From assembly GCF_000764655.1 (NCBI RefSeq), contig NZ_JRGL01000007.1, forward strand, positions 1-64,000: a DNA stretch of 64,000 nt. The letters are read 5' to 3'. This document shows, one piece after another, positions 37,004 through 46,840 of the stretch. The translations under genes were made by a program, and so were the position numbers. A model generated the notes under the pieces. It searched no databases and was not told the DNA's origin. It saw nothing but the letters and a program-made list of their open reading frames with translations. Positions within the stretch are counted from its first letter, which is position 1. Each line of letters begins with the position of its first letter. This stretch comes from Aeromonas aquatica. GTDB taxonomy: Bacteria; Pseudomonadota; Gammaproteobacteria; Enterobacterales; Aeromonadaceae.

Positions 37004-37031
37004 TGAGCGTTGAGCGTTGAGCGTTGAGCGT
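37004..37031. repeat. Tandem 7-nt repeat, four copies
   Basis: TGAGCGT repeated four times without a mismatch, then TGAGGGA. Probably a simple-sequence tract, with no coding role seen. Confidence 0.9.
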
Positions 37032-37169
37032 TGAGGGAGTTGAACCGGCCATTACCACCCAATAGTCACTCAATTTATTGATCTCGCCCGAGAAACCACT
37101 ATCTCCCCCTTCCCTCACCAGCCCCGTTCGATAACATAGCCATCAGGAAAATCTCTCGTCGGAGTCACC

Positions 37170-37342
37170 ATGAATCAGGCCAGAGCAACACCGCAGGTAA
37201 ACATCAGCAAACTGGAGGCTGTCATTCAGGGGCAGTAGCTTTGTCTGATGAAATAGATAAGCAAGTGGCGGCATGTAGTGCGTCACTCAAACATAGTGGC
37301 AGTCCCAATTTCATTACAAATTTTTTATTTCTGTGGGTGTAA
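37170..37342 (+). pseudogene. Remnant of a small gene at the island's left edge
   Basis: After GGAGTCACC, an ATG opens MNQARATPQVNISKLEAVIQ and stops at 37236. Shifting one frame continues with AVALSDEIDKQVAACSASLK to a stop at 37342, where the sequence is already AT-rich. This looks like one small reading frame broken by a frameshift and perhaps cut by insertion of the island. The original product is not recognised. Confidence 0.4.
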
Positions 37343-37420
37343 CTAGTTTTTCAAACACCGAGAAGTCAGAAATTAAATAACTATTTACCCCTCTCATAAG
37401 CATTGGTAACAAAGGAGGAT

Positions 37421-38143
37421 ATGTTGATATTATATAAATACATGCCATGCAATGAATTTACTTTCAAAGCATTAGCTGTGAGAGGATTATGGTGTCATAA
37501 CCCTAGAGAAATGAATGATCCTTCTGAATGTTTGGATATACTTGAACGAACTTTACCTGTTCCTGAGATTGTGAAGCTTCACGAGCTAATTAAATCAACT
37601 CCAAACTCACCACTAGCTATGCTGGCTAATTTACCTAATAATCAAGTAAACAAAATACTCTCTGAGTCCAGAAAGAGAATGGCTAATTCATTTGCCTTTT
37701 GCTCACTAAGCACAAAGTGCGATGACGTATTAATGTGGTCTCATTATGCTAATTGTCACAAGGGAATGGTAATTGGTATTGAGCCTGATACGGACGAAGC
37801 TCAAGACAGTTTACAAAAAGTTGAATACTTGAATCATTTGCCAGATTGGAACGTTGAAGAATACTTTAGATTTATGAATGGTGAAGACGAGTTCAGGCAT
37901 ATATTCCTGAGAGACTTATCTGTTAAGTCAAAACATTGGCATCAAGAATCTGAATATAGAATTTGGAGAAAACAACCAGGATATTGGCTTTACAAAGAAG
38001 AGCAGATTAAAGAAGTATATTTTGGGGTTGATTGCGATTTAATCACTAAGAAAGTTGTTTTGGAATTATTGAATTTCCTACCAGAGAATTTCCCTATATA
38101 TGAAATGGAAATAAACAAGGAAACATTAGACCTGACTTGGTAA
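37421..38143 (+). CDS. DUF2971 domain protein
   Basis: 240 residues. The family pattern is clear: LYKYMP at the start, NPREMNDPSE (27-36), FAFCSLS (91-97), MWSHYANCHKG (105-115), HWHQESEYRIW (172-182) and EVYFGVD (198-204). DUF2971 proteins are of unknown biochemical function and are scattered through accessory regions of bacterial genomes. GGAGG precedes the start with only 2 nt before the ATG at 37421; TTG at 37424 (5-nt gap) or TTG at 37403 are alternatives. It is AT-rich and lies 142 nt upstream of the SIR2 gene on the same strand, so the two may act together. Confidence 0.85.
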   Translation: MLILYKYMPCNEFTFKALAVRGLWCHNPREMNDPSECLDILERTLPVPEIVKLHELIKSTPNSPLAMLANLPNNQVNKILSESRKRMANSFAFCSLSTKCDDVLMWSHYANCHKGMVIGIEPDTDEAQDSLQKVEYLNHLPDWNVEEYFRFMNGEDEFRHIFLRDLSVKSKHWHQESEYRIWRKQPGYWLYKEEQIKEVYFGVDCDLITKKVVLELLNFLPENFPIYEMEINKETLDLTW

Positions 38144-38285
38144 TGTCACCTCACAATATTTTAATAGTGATTCGCAACGCATGTCGCTTTTACTATGCAT
38201 TGTGTTTAGCAATTAAGGTTCCTGCAGATTATTATGTATTGCGTTACTCACACATTTAAAAAGCAGTATATTTACAAGGATAATT

Positions 38286-39803
38286 ATGAGCTGTATCAAC
38301 CAATTGAATTATGATGTAAAAATAAGCCTTTTTTCATCAATATACTTAAAAAACTACTTTCTCTGGATAGGTTCAGGATTTTCATATAATTTTGGATTTG
38401 GTAGCTGGGAAGATGTTTTAAAAAAGATTAGTGATAAAATTAAATATCCGCTGGATCTCGATGTTAAAAATCCCCTCAAAGCTGCAGAACTACTATGTGC
38501 ATTTTCAAAACAAGAAAAAGGGTTTGATGAAATCAAGTTTAACTCTTTAGTTGCTGAATCACTCTTAGAGCTAAAAAGTGATAATGTTGAACCTGACTGG
38601 GTTCGACGTTTTAGAGCATTTTCTCCCAATATGATAGTGACTACCAACTGGGATAACCAATTAGAAACTATATATGATAACCTCGTAAATGTTGTAGTTA
38701 GAAAAGATAGAGCACCTCAAGTTTCAAATACGGGTAAAAATTTATTTAAAATTCATGGTGATGTGGGAAGACCGGCAAGTATAGTAGTCACCCAAAGCCA
38801 ATACTTTTCATTTCAAAGAGAGGACACTTACCTCAACAGGAAAATATACACCTTATTTTCAGAGGCTTCTCCAATTTTCCTTGGCTATAGCCTGACAGAT
38901 CCAAATATTGGATTTTTATATGACGAAGTTTATGCCCACTTAGGAGAAGAAAAGCCGCCTGCATTTATGGTTGTTCACCCAACAGTTGATGACAAGGTTT
39001 TACAAGAATCAAAATTACTATTTAAAGATAAAAACATTCATATTATAAAAGCTGAAATAGGTGAGTTCTTAGAAGATCTTTCAAGTGAATTCAGAGAGTA
39101 TAAAAAATCCGGAAAACGATTTTTTGTGGAGCATGCAAATATAAAAGTGAGATTAAAGGAAATTGTAGATCTTATTATTGTCAATAAAAAAATATCTCAA
39201 GATGATGTATTGAAACGCTTTAATAATCGTGACTCTAGACAGCAATCTGTTAAAGCTTTTGTAGAAATACTATCTAATCAATTGCTGTATGTAGAATTTG
39301 GTGGGAAACTATTATCCCCTGAAAACATAATGTCTTATAGAGAAATCGATCAAATAGTTAACTCTATAGTTTTATTGGTAAATGAAGATGGGTATCCTAA
39401 CCAAGTTGTAAGAGAAAATTTTTACACATCGGTAATGAGATTGTGCTCCAAGTCAGATGGAGTATGGGATTTTTATAGTGCCAAACAGCCATTCTATAAC
39501 GTATTGAGAATTTCACCAGGCGTCGAAAGCTCAATATACAGTGAACGAATCTCTCACATAATAGAAGTTTTAAGGTGGTCTGGAAAAGGTAAACTTGGTA
39601 AGTGCTGGGATACATGGGATGTGTTTTGCAAGCAAATAAATTGGTTTAGTGAATCAGATATTGAAGGAATTCTCATTGAAATGGAAAAAGATGAACTCTC
39701 ATTTTATCGAGAATCTGACCAAGCTTGGCTATCAAAATTAAAGGATTGTAAAAACATTACTAACGCACAAAAAATGCGTATAGATAGCATTGTTAACATA
39801 TAA
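38286..39803 (+). CDS. SIR2-domain protein, candidate anti-phage NADase
   Basis: 505 residues. Residues about 20-275 form a SIR2-like Rossmann domain: GSGFS (29-33) for NAD binding, TTNWD (119-123) with the conserved Asn121, KIHGD (155-159) with His157, and FLGYSLTDPNI (198-208). These are the positions used by NAD-consuming defence sirtuins such as ThsA and the DSR proteins. Residues about 280-505 form a helical, charged region with no known motif, which could be a sensor or oligomerisation domain. It is shorter than DSR1/DSR2 and lacks the SLOG domain of ThsA as far as I can see. NAD depletion on infection is an inference from the family. Confidence 0.85.
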   Translation: MSCINQLNYDVKISLFSSIYLKNYFLWIGSGFSYNFGFGSWEDVLKKISDKIKYPLDLDVKNPLKAAELLCAFSKQEKGFDEIKFNSLVAESLLELKSDNVEPDWVRRFRAFSPNMIVTTNWDNQLETIYDNLVNVVVRKDRAPQVSNTGKNLFKIHGDVGRPASIVVTQSQYFSFQREDTYLNRKIYTLFSEASPIFLGYSLTDPNIGFLYDEVYAHLGEEKPPAFMVVHPTVDDKVLQESKLLFKDKNIHIIKAEIGEFLEDLSSEFREYKKSGKRFFVEHANIKVRLKEIVDLIIVNKKISQDDVLKRFNNRDSRQQSVKAFVEILSNQLLYVEFGGKLLSPENIMSYREIDQIVNSIVLLVNEDGYPNQVVRENFYTSVMRLCSKSDGVWDFYSAKQPFYNVLRISPGVESSIYSERISHIIEVLRWSGKGKLGKCWDTWDVFCKQINWFSESDIEGILIEMEKDELSFYRESDQAWLSKLKDCKNITNAQKMRIDSIVNI

Positions 39804-39842
39804 CTAGCAGTTTATAGATGGGACGTAAACAATTTGACTTAC

Positions 39843-39869
39843 GGTGCAATGCGCTGCACTTATTGCACC
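39843..39869. repeat. Inverted repeat at the island's right edge
   Basis: Perfect 8-bp arms GGTGCAAT/ATTGCACC around an 11-nt centre, followed by CTAC. It looks like the small dispersed GGTGCAAT-type palindromes seen in many gammaproteobacterial intergenic regions; the assignment is tentative. Confidence 0.55.
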
Positions 39870-39942
39870 CTACATCCATCTCAAAAACGCTCGGCGGAGA
39901 AATAGCGGCAGCGACAAAGGGAATGGTTGGCAGGCAGTAAGC

Positions 39943-39958
39943 GGGGGCACCTGCCCCC
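39943..39958. terminator. GC hairpin downstream of cysC
   Basis: GGGGGCA/TGCCCCC, 35 nt beyond the cysC stop. There is no strong T run on either strand, so efficiency is uncertain. Confidence 0.5.
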
Positions 39959-39992
39959 CTCTTATATCAATGCTCGTTATGGTCAAGCGACC

Positions 39993-40586
39993 TCAGTCGA
40001 GAAGCTCCCGCTGGCGCAGGGCGGTCAGCAGCTCATCCACCAGCACGGCCGCCGGCTTACCGGCGTTTAGCAGATGGATCTCGGGTTGCTCCGGCGCCTC
40101 GTAGGCGGAATCGATGCCGGTGAAATTGCGGATCTCCCCCGCCCTCGCCTTCTTGTATAACCCCTTGGGGTCGCGCTCTTCACAGACGGAGAGCGGTGCA
40201 TCGACAAATACCTCGACGAACTCGTCCGCCCCCAGAAGGTTTCGCACCAGATCCCGCTCGGCACGGAACGGCGAGATAAAGGCGGTGAGGACGATTAGGC
40301 CCGCATCCACCATTAATTTCGCCACTTCGCCGACCCGGCGGATGTTCTCCTGCCGGGCGGCATCGTCGAAGCCGAGATCACCACAGAGGCCGTGGCGCAC
40401 GTTATCGCCATCCAGCAGATAGGTGTGCTTGCCCTCGGCCGCCAGTGCCTGCTCCAGCGCCCCCGCCAGGGTGGACTTGCCCGCCCCGGACAAGCCGGTA
40501 AACCAGAGCACCAGCGGTTTCTGTGCCTTCAACTGCGATCGGCTCTGCTTGCTGACGGCATGCTGATGCCACACGACATTGTTCAT
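39993..40586 (-). CDS. cysC: Adenylylsulfate kinase
   Basis: A 197-residue APS kinase that phosphorylates APS to PAPS in sulfate assimilation. P-loop [31 protein letters not shown] and the C-terminal lid are all present. Last gene of the cysG-cysD-cysN-cysC minus-strand cluster. The start at 40586 ([14 protein letters not shown]) matches the family. Confidence 0.96.
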   Translation of the reverse strand: MNNVVWHQHAVSKQSRSQLKAQKPLVLWFTGLSGAGKSTLAGALEQALAAEGKHTYLLDGDNVRHGLCGDLGFDDAARQENIRRVGEVAKLMVDAGLIVLTAFISPFRAERDLVRNLLGADEFVEVFVDAPLSVCEERDPKGLYKKARAGEIRNFTGIDSAYEAPEQPEIHLLNAGKPAAVLVDELLTALRQRELLD

Positions 40587-40638
40587 CCAGACTCCTTCTC
40601 TACGGCTCGATCCCTCGCCCTCTTCCAGAGGAAGTAAC

Positions 40639-40733
40639 CCCCTCTCCTTCTCTTTTTAATGGCGGGAGAAAGGGCTGGGGATGAGGGGGAAGCTCTTCAT
40701 CGTGCTCTCCCCCCGAGGGAGAGGGCACCAGGC
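40639..40733. repeat. CCCTCTCC-type repeats between cysC and cysN
   Basis: Two imperfect inverted repeats (CCCTCTCCTTCTC...GGGAGAAAGGG and GCTCTCCC...GGGAGAGGGC) in a 148-nt gap. They resemble the palindrome at 12391-12413, so a dispersed REP-like family is likely. Confidence 0.5.
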
Positions 40734-40734
40734 T

Positions 40735-42177
40735 CTATTGCTTGCCGCTGTCGTTGCCGACGGCCAGCGCCTGCCAGTGGGGGAAATGCTTGCGCACCAG
40801 GGCGTTGAGCTCAACTTCAAACTCGCTGTACTGCTCCGCTTTGCCACCAAGAGTCACCACTTTCGCGGCCAGCCCTTCCACTATCATTCCGGCGCCGACG
40901 GTGACGTTGGTCAGCCGGTCAATGAGGATGAAGCTGCCGGTGTCGCGGATATCCGTATAGGGATCGTACGCCACCGGGTCTGTCAGGCTCAGCTCGCACA
41001 GGCCGATCTCGTTGAGCTTGAGCTCGCTCGCCGCCAGCTCGCCCAACTTATTGATCTCGATGCGATGGCGGATGGCCTCCACCTGACCGCGGCTCTTCTT
41101 GGTGGCCAGCTTGACGTCATAGACCCGGCCCGGTTGCAGGGACTCCTCCCCCATCCAGACGATGTGAGCAAGTACGTTCTGGGTCACCTTGGGCTGGCGA
41201 GCGGCGTCCACCAAGAGATCCCCGCGGCTGATGTCGATCTCGTCCGCGAAGGTGACGGTAATGGCCTGACCCGGCAGGGCGTACTCCAGATCCCCGTCGA
41301 AGGTGACGATGCGCGTCACCTTGCTCTGCTTGCCGGACGGCAGCACCGCCAGGGTATCTCCCACCCGCAAGATGCCGGATGCCAGGGTGCCCGCGAAGCC
41401 GCGAAAATCCAGGTTCGGACGGCTGACGTACTGCACCGGCAGGCGCACCGGATGGCGTTCCAGCTCGCGCTCCACCTCGGCAGTTTCCAGCAGGGAGAGC
41501 AGGGTCTCCCCCTGATACCAGGCCAGCTTGTCGCTTTGGTTGACCACGTTGTCCCCGTCCAGCGCCGAGACCGGCACTATCTGGATAGTCTCGACGTTGA
41601 GCTTCTTGGCGAACTCCCGATACTCGGCGCTGATGCGATCGAACACCGGCTGGCTGAACTCCACCAGATCCATCTTGTTGACCGCCACCACGAACTGCTT
41701 GATGCCGAGCAGGCTGGCGATAAAGCTGTGGCGACGGGTCTGATCCAGCACCCCCTTGCGGGCATCGATGAGGATGATGGCGAGATCGCAGGTGGAGGCA
41801 CCGGTGGCCATGTTGCGGGTGTACTGCTCGTGGCCCGGGGTGTCCGAGATGATGAACTTGCGCTTCGCCGTGGAGAAATAGCGGTAGGCCACGTCTATGG
41901 TGATGCCCTGCTCGCGCTCGGCCTGCAGGCCGTCCACCAGCAACGCCAGGTCGAGCTTCTCGCCCGTGGTGCCGAGCTTCTGGCTGTCGGACTCCAGCGC
42001 CTTGAGCTGATCTTCATAGATCTGTTGGGAGTCGTGCAGCAGGCGGCCAATGAGAGTGCTCTTGCCGTCATCCACGCTGCCGCAGGTGAGAAAACGCAGC
42101 AGGCTCTTATGCTGCTGGGCGTGCAGGTAGGCTTCGATACCCTGCTCTGTGATGGCGGTCTGAATGTGGTTGTTCAT
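40735..42177 (-). CDS. cysN: Sulfate adenylyltransferase subunit 1 (GTPase)
   Basis: A 480-residue regulatory GTPase of ATP sulfurylase, related to EF-Tu. G1 motif [16 protein letters not shown], the G3 [12 protein letters not shown], the G4 NKMDLV and downstream beta-barrel domains are visible. It drives APS formation by CysD. It lies 11 nt after cysD, so the two are co-transcribed. Confidence 0.97.
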   Translation of the reverse strand: MNNHIQTAITEQGIEAYLHAQQHKSLLRFLTCGSVDDGKSTLIGRLLHDSQQIYEDQLKALESDSQKLGTTGEKLDLALLVDGLQAEREQGITIDVAYRYFSTAKRKFIISDTPGHEQYTRNMATGASTCDLAIILIDARKGVLDQTRRHSFIASLLGIKQFVVAVNKMDLVEFSQPVFDRISAEYREFAKKLNVETIQIVPVSALDGDNVVNQSDKLAWYQGETLLSLLETAEVERELERHPVRLPVQYVSRPNLDFRGFAGTLASGILRVGDTLAVLPSGKQSKVTRIVTFDGDLEYALPGQAITVTFADEIDISRGDLLVDAARQPKVTQNVLAHIVWMGEESLQPGRVYDVKLATKKSRGQVEAIRHRIEINKLGELAASELKLNEIGLCELSLTDPVAYDPYTDIRDTGSFILIDRLTNVTVGAGMIVEGLAAKVVTLGGKAEQYSEFEVELNALVRKHFPHWQALAVGNDSGKQ

Positions 42178-42188
42178 GTGTCGATTCC

Positions 42189-43097
42189 TTAGAAATATCC
42201 CTGACGCTTCTTCTGCTCCATGGAGCCCGCCTGATCGTGGTCGATGAGCCGTCCCTGCCGCTCGCTGGAGGTGGTCAGCAGCATCTCCTCGATGATCTCC
42301 GGCAAGGTGGTGGCATCGGATTCGATGGCCCCGGTCAGCGGGTAGCAGCCGAGGGTGCGGAAGCGCACCAGCTCCTGCTTCACCTCGTCTTCCGGGCCTA
42401 TGGGCATGCGCTCGTCATCTACCATGATCTTGATACCGCTGCGCTCCACCACGGGGCGCACGGCGGCGAAGTAGAGCGGCACTATGTCGATGTTTTCCAG
42501 GTAGATGTATTGCCAGATGTCGAGCTCGGTCCAGTTGGAGAGCGGGAACACCCGGATGCTCTCCCCCTTGTTGACCTGGCTGTTGTAGACGCGCCACAGC
42601 TCGGGCCTCTGGTTCTTGGGATCCCAGCGGTGGGACTTGTCGCGGAAGGAGTAGACCCGCTCCTTGGCGCGGGACTTCTCCTCGTCCCGGCGGGCGCCAC
42701 CGAAGGCGGCATCGAAGCCGTATTTGTTCAGCGCCTGCTTGAGCCCCTCGGTCTTCATGATGTCGGTGTGCTTGCCACTGCCGTGCACGAAGGGGTTGAT
42801 GTCCATGGCGAGGCCATCCGGGTTCTTGTGGACGATGAGATCCAGCCCGTACTTGGCGGCGGTCTCGTCCCGGAACTTGATCATCTCCTTGAACTTCCAG
42901 TTGGTGTCCACGTGCAGCAGCGGGAAAGGGATCTTGCCCGGGTAGAAGGCCTTGCGGGCCAGGTGCAGCATGACAGAGGAGTCCTTGCCGATGGAGTACA
43001 TCATCACCGGGTTTTCAAATTCGGCGGCCACCTCGCGGATGATGTGGATGCTCTCGGCTTCCAGTTGTTGCAGGTGGGTTAGTCTTTCACGATCCAT
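42189..43097 (-). CDS. cysD: Sulfate adenylyltransferase subunit 2
   Basis: 302 residues, the same length as E. coli CysD. The PP-loop-type motif is [20 protein letters not shown], followed by [16 protein letters not shown] and the sulfate/AMP-binding [20 protein letters not shown]. The start at 43097 ([20 protein letters not shown]) is chosen by alignment and by GAGG upstream; in-frame ATGs at 43115 and 43172 would add non-conserved residues. Confidence 0.96.
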   Translation of the reverse strand: MDRERLTHLQQLEAESIHIIREVAAEFENPVMMYSIGKDSSVMLHLARKAFYPGKIPFPLLHVDTNWKFKEMIKFRDETAAKYGLDLIVHKNPDGLAMDINPFVHGSGKHTDIMKTEGLKQALNKYGFDAAFGGARRDEEKSRAKERVYSFRDKSHRWDPKNQRPELWRVYNSQVNKGESIRVFPLSNWTELDIWQYIYLENIDIVPLYFAAVRPVVERSGIKIMVDDERMPIGPEDEVKQELVRFRTLGCYPLTGAIESDATTLPEIIEEMLLTTSSERQGRLIDHDQAGSMEQKKRQGYF

Positions 43098-43202
43098 GTC
43101 TGGGTCCTCAGTCATTACCAGCACGCCTTGGCGTGCCGTGGGTTCAGTGCGGCGCCGCGTTGGCGGCGCCAAAAAATCGATTCGTCTTTGGCGGGAGATG
43201 GC

Positions 43203-44630
43203 TCAGGCCAGGCTGACCAGCTTCAGATCCGTGCTGCCCGCATCGGCAGCCTGCTCTCGCCCTTGCTCGCCAAACCAGGCCAGCTGCTCGCGCAGGGCCA
43301 CCACCTCACCGATGACGATAAGGGAGGGGCTGGCCGCCTGGGCGGCCAGTGTGGCCAGCTCGCCAAGCGTGCCGGTCAGCACACGCTGACTGGCCTGGGT
43401 GCCTCTCTCTATGATGGCGATGGGGGTGGCTCGGCTTCGGCCATGGCTGACCAGCTGCTGTTGAATGTGTTCCGAGCGCATCAGCCCCATGTAGATGACC
43501 AGGGTCTGGTTGGTCACTGCAAGCTGCTGCCAATCCGGCTCCTTGCCATCCCCCTGGCAGTGGCCAGTGATGAAGACGGCGCTCTGGGCATGATCACGGT
43601 GGGTGAGCGGGATGCCCGCATAGGCGGTGGCACCGGCGGCGGCCGTGATGCCCGGCACCACGGAGAAGGGAATACCCTCGGCGGCCAGCACTTCCAGCTC
43701 CTCGCCACCCCGGCCAAACATGAAGGGATCCCCGCCCTTGAGGCGCACCACCCGGTTGCCCGCCCTGGCATATTCCACCAGCAGGCGGTTGGTCTCCTCC
43801 TGGGGCACGCTGTGGGCGCCGGCCTTCTTGCCGACCGACACCAGGGTGGCATCACGGCGCACCAGATCCAGGATCTCGGGGGAGACCAGCTGATCGTAAA
43901 GCACCACTTCCGCCTGCTGGATCTGTTGCAGCGCCTTGAGGGTCAGCAGGCCCGGATCGCCGGGACCGGCCCCGACCAGCACCACCTCGCCGACTTCGGT
44001 CTGTGCCTTGTCCAGCCCCTCGTTGAGCCAGCGCTCGGCCCCCTGCCAATCCTGCTTCTCGATCAAACTGGCGAGGCTGTTGGAGGCGAAGGCCCGCTCC
44101 CAGAAACGGCGGCGATCCGAGATGGACGCAAGCAGCTGCTTGGCCTTGCCGCGCACCCGGCCGGAGAGCTCCGCCAGCCCGCCCAGATGGCGGGGCAGCA
44201 GGCTTTCGAGCCGCTCGCGCAGCAACCGCACCAGCACCGGTGCCTTGCCGCCGCTGGAGACGGCGACCATGATGGGACTGCGATCGATGATCGAAGGGAA
44301 GATAAAACTGGAGCGCTGTGGATCGTCCACCACATTGACGAACAGGCCGAGCGCGTCGGCGCTCTGATAGACCAAGGCATTGACTTCCAAGCTGTCGGTG
44401 GCGGCCACCACCAACTGCTGGCCCGCCAGGTGATCCGGCGTGAAGCGCTCCGCCAGATGGGTGAAACGGTCGCCGAATTCATGAAACGCCGGGTCGAGCT
44501 CGGGGGAAACCAGGGTCAGCTTGGCACCCGCCGCCAGCAGCAGGCGCGCCTTGCGCAGGGCAACCTCGCCCCCACCCACCAGCAATACCGGGCGGCCTTC
44601 CAACCTGGCAAACATAGGTAAATAATCCAT
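43203..44630 (-). CDS. cysG: Siroheme synthase CysG
   Basis: A 475-residue trifunctional enzyme making siroheme for sulfite reductase. The N-terminal half (CysGB) has [20 protein letters not shown], the dehydrogenase/ferrochelatase NAD fold. The C-terminal half (CysGA) is the uroporphyrinogen III methyltransferase: [33 protein letters not shown] and [20 protein letters not shown]. Upstream, the minus strand has a TATAGT -10 and an A/T-rich region with GGAATAA, the half-site typical of CysB operators; this is weak evidence for CysB control. It starts the cysG-cysDNC cluster. Confidence 0.96.
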   Translation of the reverse strand: MDYLPMFARLEGRPVLLVGGGEVALRKARLLLAAGAKLTLVSPELDPAFHEFGDRFTHLAERFTPDHLAGQQLVVAATDSLEVNALVYQSADALGLFVNVVDDPQRSSFIFPSIIDRSPIMVAVSSGGKAPVLVRLLRERLESLLPRHLGGLAELSGRVRGKAKQLLASISDRRRFWERAFASNSLASLIEKQDWQGAERWLNEGLDKAQTEVGEVVLVGAGPGDPGLLTLKALQQIQQAEVVLYDQLVSPEILDLVRRDATLVSVGKKAGAHSVPQEETNRLLVEYARAGNRVVRLKGGDPFMFGRGGEELEVLAAEGIPFSVVPGITAAAGATAYAGIPLTHRDHAQSAVFITGHCQGDGKEPDWQQLAVTNQTLVIYMGLMRSEHIQQQLVSHGRSRATPIAIIERGTQASQRVLTGTLGELATLAAQAASPSLIVIGEVVALREQLAWFGEQGREQAADAGSTDLKLVSLA

Positions 44631-44828
44631 CAGGGCCCACTCCTCGGCATACGACGACATCTGGGGCGACTATAGGCAGGCTGCTTATTCCTTCAAAATA
44701 ATAAAAAATGCTCTTTAATGCGTTTTGGTAATTAGTAAAGCCCCAAGCTGGCAAAGGCGAGTGAATGTCCTTGTGGTGCCGGGCACCAGACTCTAGGCTA
44801 ATGAAAGTGTTTCATAAGGAGCTTAATA

Positions 44829-45752
44829 ATGAATGAGTCATTGATTGTATTGGGGATCTTTGTATTCCTGGTGCTCGCTACCCTGAGCGCCGGCATCAAG
44901 ATAGTGCCCCAGGGTTATAACTGGACGGTGGAGCGCTTCGGCCGCTACACCCGTACCCTGACACCCGGCCTCAACCTGCTCATTCCCTATGTGGACCGCG
45001 TGGGCCACAAGATCATCATGATGGAGCAGGTGCTCGACATCCCCGCCCAGGAGGTGATCTCCCGCGACAACGCCAACGTCACCATAGACGCCATCAGCTT
45101 CGTGCAGGTGGTGGATGCCCGCAAGGGCGCTTATGAGGTCAACGATCTCACCAGCGCCATCCGCAATCTCACCATGACCAACATGCGGACGGTGCTGGGG
45201 GCCATGGAGCTGGACGAGATGCTCTCCCAGCGCGACACCATCAACGAGAAGCTGCTGCGCACCATGGATGCGGCCACCGCCCCCTGGGGCATCAAGGTGA
45301 CCCGGATCGAGATCAAGGATGTGCGCCCGCCGCTGGCGCTGGTGGAAGCCATGAACGCCCAGATGAAGGCCGAGCGGCAGAAACGGGCCGAGATACTGGA
45401 GGCCGAAGGGGTACGCCAGTCCAAGATCCTGAAAGCCGAGGGCGAGAAGCAGTCCCAGATACTCAAGGCCGAGGGTGAACGCCAGGCCGCCTTCCTCGCC
45501 GCCGAGGCACGGGAGCGGGCCGCCGAGGCGGAGGCCAAGGCGACCAACATGGTCTCCAAAGCCATTGCCGAGGGGGATATGCAGGCCATCAACTACTTCG
45601 TGGCCCAGAAATACACAGAGGCGCTGGCCCGCATCGGTGAAGGCCCCAACAGCAAGATCATCATGATGCCGCTGGAGGCGGGCAGCCTGATAGGCTCGGT
45701 CGCCGGCATGGCCGAACTGTTCAACAAGGATGGCAAGGGCAGCAAATCATGA
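44829..45752 (+). CDS. qmcA: SPFH/Band 7 membrane protein QmcA
   Basis: 307 residues with an N-terminal membrane helix ([20 protein letters not shown]), an SPFH domain ([19 protein letters not shown] to [10 protein letters not shown]) and a long coiled coil with near-repeats of [20 protein letters not shown]. Very close to E. coli QmcA (YbbK). Such proteins form membrane microdomain scaffolds. AAGGAG precedes the ATG. It is coupled to the NfeD partner by a 4-nt overlap (ATGA). Confidence 0.95.
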   Translation: MNESLIVLGIFVFLVLATLSAGIKIVPQGYNWTVERFGRYTRTLTPGLNLLIPYVDRVGHKIIMMEQVLDIPAQEVISRDNANVTIDAISFVQVVDARKGAYEVNDLTSAIRNLTMTNMRTVLGAMELDEMLSQRDTINEKLLRTMDAATAPWGIKVTRIEIKDVRPPLALVEAMNAQMKAERQKRAEILEAEGVRQSKILKAEGEKQSQILKAEGERQAAFLAAEARERAAEAEAKATNMVSKAIAEGDMQAINYFVAQKYTEALARIGEGPNSKIIMMPLEAGSLIGSVAGMAELFNKDGKGSKS

Positions 45753-46204
45753 CAGCCCTGTTCGAGGGGCTGACGCACTGGCACTGGCTGGGGCTGGGCT
45801 TCGCCTTGCTGGCCATCGAGGTGCTGGGCTCGGTGGGCTTCCTGCTCTGGACCGGCATAGCCGCGCTGGAGGTCGGGATCCTGCTGCTGCTGTGGCCCTT
45901 CGGCTGGCAGGCACAGCTGCTGCTGTTCGCGGTGCAGTCCCTGTTCACCACCTGGGCCTGGTGGCGCTGGCAGCACAGGCGCGACCGCTCGAGCCGCGAT
46001 GCGGCCGCCCCCATCAACGAGCGGATGCACAGCTACCTGGGGCGGGAGCTGACCCTGCTGGATGATGTGACTCAGGGCACCAGTCGGGTGCACCTGGACG
46101 ACACCGTCTGGACGGTACGCTGCGAGGTCGCCCTGCCGGCGGGCAGCAAGGTCAGGGTGGTGGGTGCGGATTCCCACATCCTGCTGGTGGAGCCGCTGAC
46201 CTGA
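45749..46204 (+). CDS. ybbJ: NfeD-family membrane protein (YbbJ)
   Basis: 151 residues: two or three membrane helices, then a small beta-barrel (OB-like) NfeD domain from about residue 90 ([20 protein letters not shown] to [16 protein letters not shown]). NfeD proteins pair with SPFH proteins of the QmcA type, and the 4-nt overlap fits a joint complex. Confidence 0.92.
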   Translation: MTALFEGLTHWHWLGLGFALLAIEVLGSVGFLLWTGIAALEVGILLLLWPFGWQAQLLLFAVQSLFTTWAWWRWQHRRDRSSRDAAAPINERMHSYLGRELTLLDDVTQGTSRVHLDDTVWTVRCEVALPAGSKVRVVGADSHILLVEPLT

Positions 46205-46241
46205 GCGCGGCACCAGCCTCATAACCTCGTGAGAGCCCCAT

Positions 46242-46280
46242 AAAAAAACGGGCCCGGCGCACAAGCGCCGGGCCCGTCTT
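46242..46280. terminator. Strong terminator between ybbJ and the lipoprotein gene
   Basis: Perfect 13-bp stem ACGGGCCCGGCGC with its complement and a 4-nt loop. The T run lies on the minus-strand side, so it mainly ends the lipoprotein transcript and also shields it from the convergent ybbJ. Confidence 0.9.
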
Positions 46281-46296
46281 CAGATGAGGTGCAGGC

Positions 46297-46530
46297 TTAG
46301 TTGGCCTTGGCATCGCTCACTGCAGCTTCCGCCTTGGTGGCTACGTCAGCAGCAGCCTTCTCGACGGTAGCAGAGGCTTCGGAAGCAGCCTTCTCTACGG
46401 TAGAGGCAGCTTCGCTAACAGTTGCAGCAACTTCGGCGGCCGGAGTAGCGGCCGGAGCGGCGGCTTCTTCTTTTTGACCACAGGCGGTCAACATCAGACC
46501 CAGGATACCGGCTACCAGTACTTTGTTCAT
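46297..46530 (-). CDS. Small Ala/Glu-rich lipoprotein
   Basis: 77 residues. The N-terminus MNKVLVAGILGLMLTACGQK is a lipoprotein signal with lipobox LTAC; cysteine at residue 17 would be lipidated. The mature part is almost entirely Ala, Glu, Ser, Val, Lys and Asp with a repeating VEKAAS pattern, so it is probably a long amphipathic helix or coiled coil, somewhat reminiscent of Lpp. A TATATT -10 is visible upstream on the minus strand. The upstream gap to the next gene (46531-46840) holds no other gene. Confidence 0.75.
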   Translation of the reverse strand: MNKVLVAGILGLMLTACGQKEEAAAPAATPAAEVAATVSEAASTVEKAASEASATVEKAAADVATKAEAAVSDAKAN

Positions 46531-46840
46531 GTGCATACCCTCAAAAAAAGATGGAGAGATAGTCTCGACGACCATCACTGTGCGTCTTCACCCCCGGTAA
46601 GCAAAGCCATACACCGGGAGCCAAGAGGCGCGCGAAATATAGCGCCATACGCCGCCAATGAAAACGCATATCACAATGATATTTTCTCGTGGGCTGGATG
46701 AAAAGGACTACTGCAACGACAAATATTAATACAATCCACTATAAATAGCCGAAAGTTGCATAATAAAACACCACCATCATGGTCATTGTCAGCCATGAAT
46801 TGCCGTTTCAGCCAGCCGGCACCGGCCCCGAAAATCAACC

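Larger units (their letters stand above)
36760..37420. other. Gene-poor junction before the accessory island
   Basis: 661 nt without a full-length gene. It contains a hairpin facing the minus strand, a four-copy 7-nt tandem repeat, a short start-plus-ribosome-binding-site fragment of a broken gene (37170), and then the change from GC-rich core DNA to AT-rich accessory DNA around 37200-37310. Confidence 0.7.
37205..39880. other. AT-rich accessory island (candidate defence cargo)
   Basis: Base composition and codon use change sharply here: many AAA, ATA, TTA and AGA codons, against GC-rich codons on both sides. Two plus-strand genes (DUF2971 and SIR2 proteins) fill it. The core neighbours are a chemoreceptor and cysC. 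No integrase, transposase or clear direct-repeat att site was found, so the mode of entry is unknown; homologous exchange at a variable locus is one option. Edges are approximate. Confidence 0.7.

Noticed and set aside
37004-37031. CRISPR-like repeats
   Set aside because: The 7-nt units are contiguous with no spacers; no cas genes in the window.
37205-39880. Prophage or transposon as carrier of the AT-rich genes
   Set aside because: No integrase, transposase, terminal inverted repeats or clear direct-repeat att site was seen.
44640-44720. Definite CysB operator upstream of cysG
   Set aside because: Only a half-site and A/T richness are visible; mentioned as weak support, not called as a feature.
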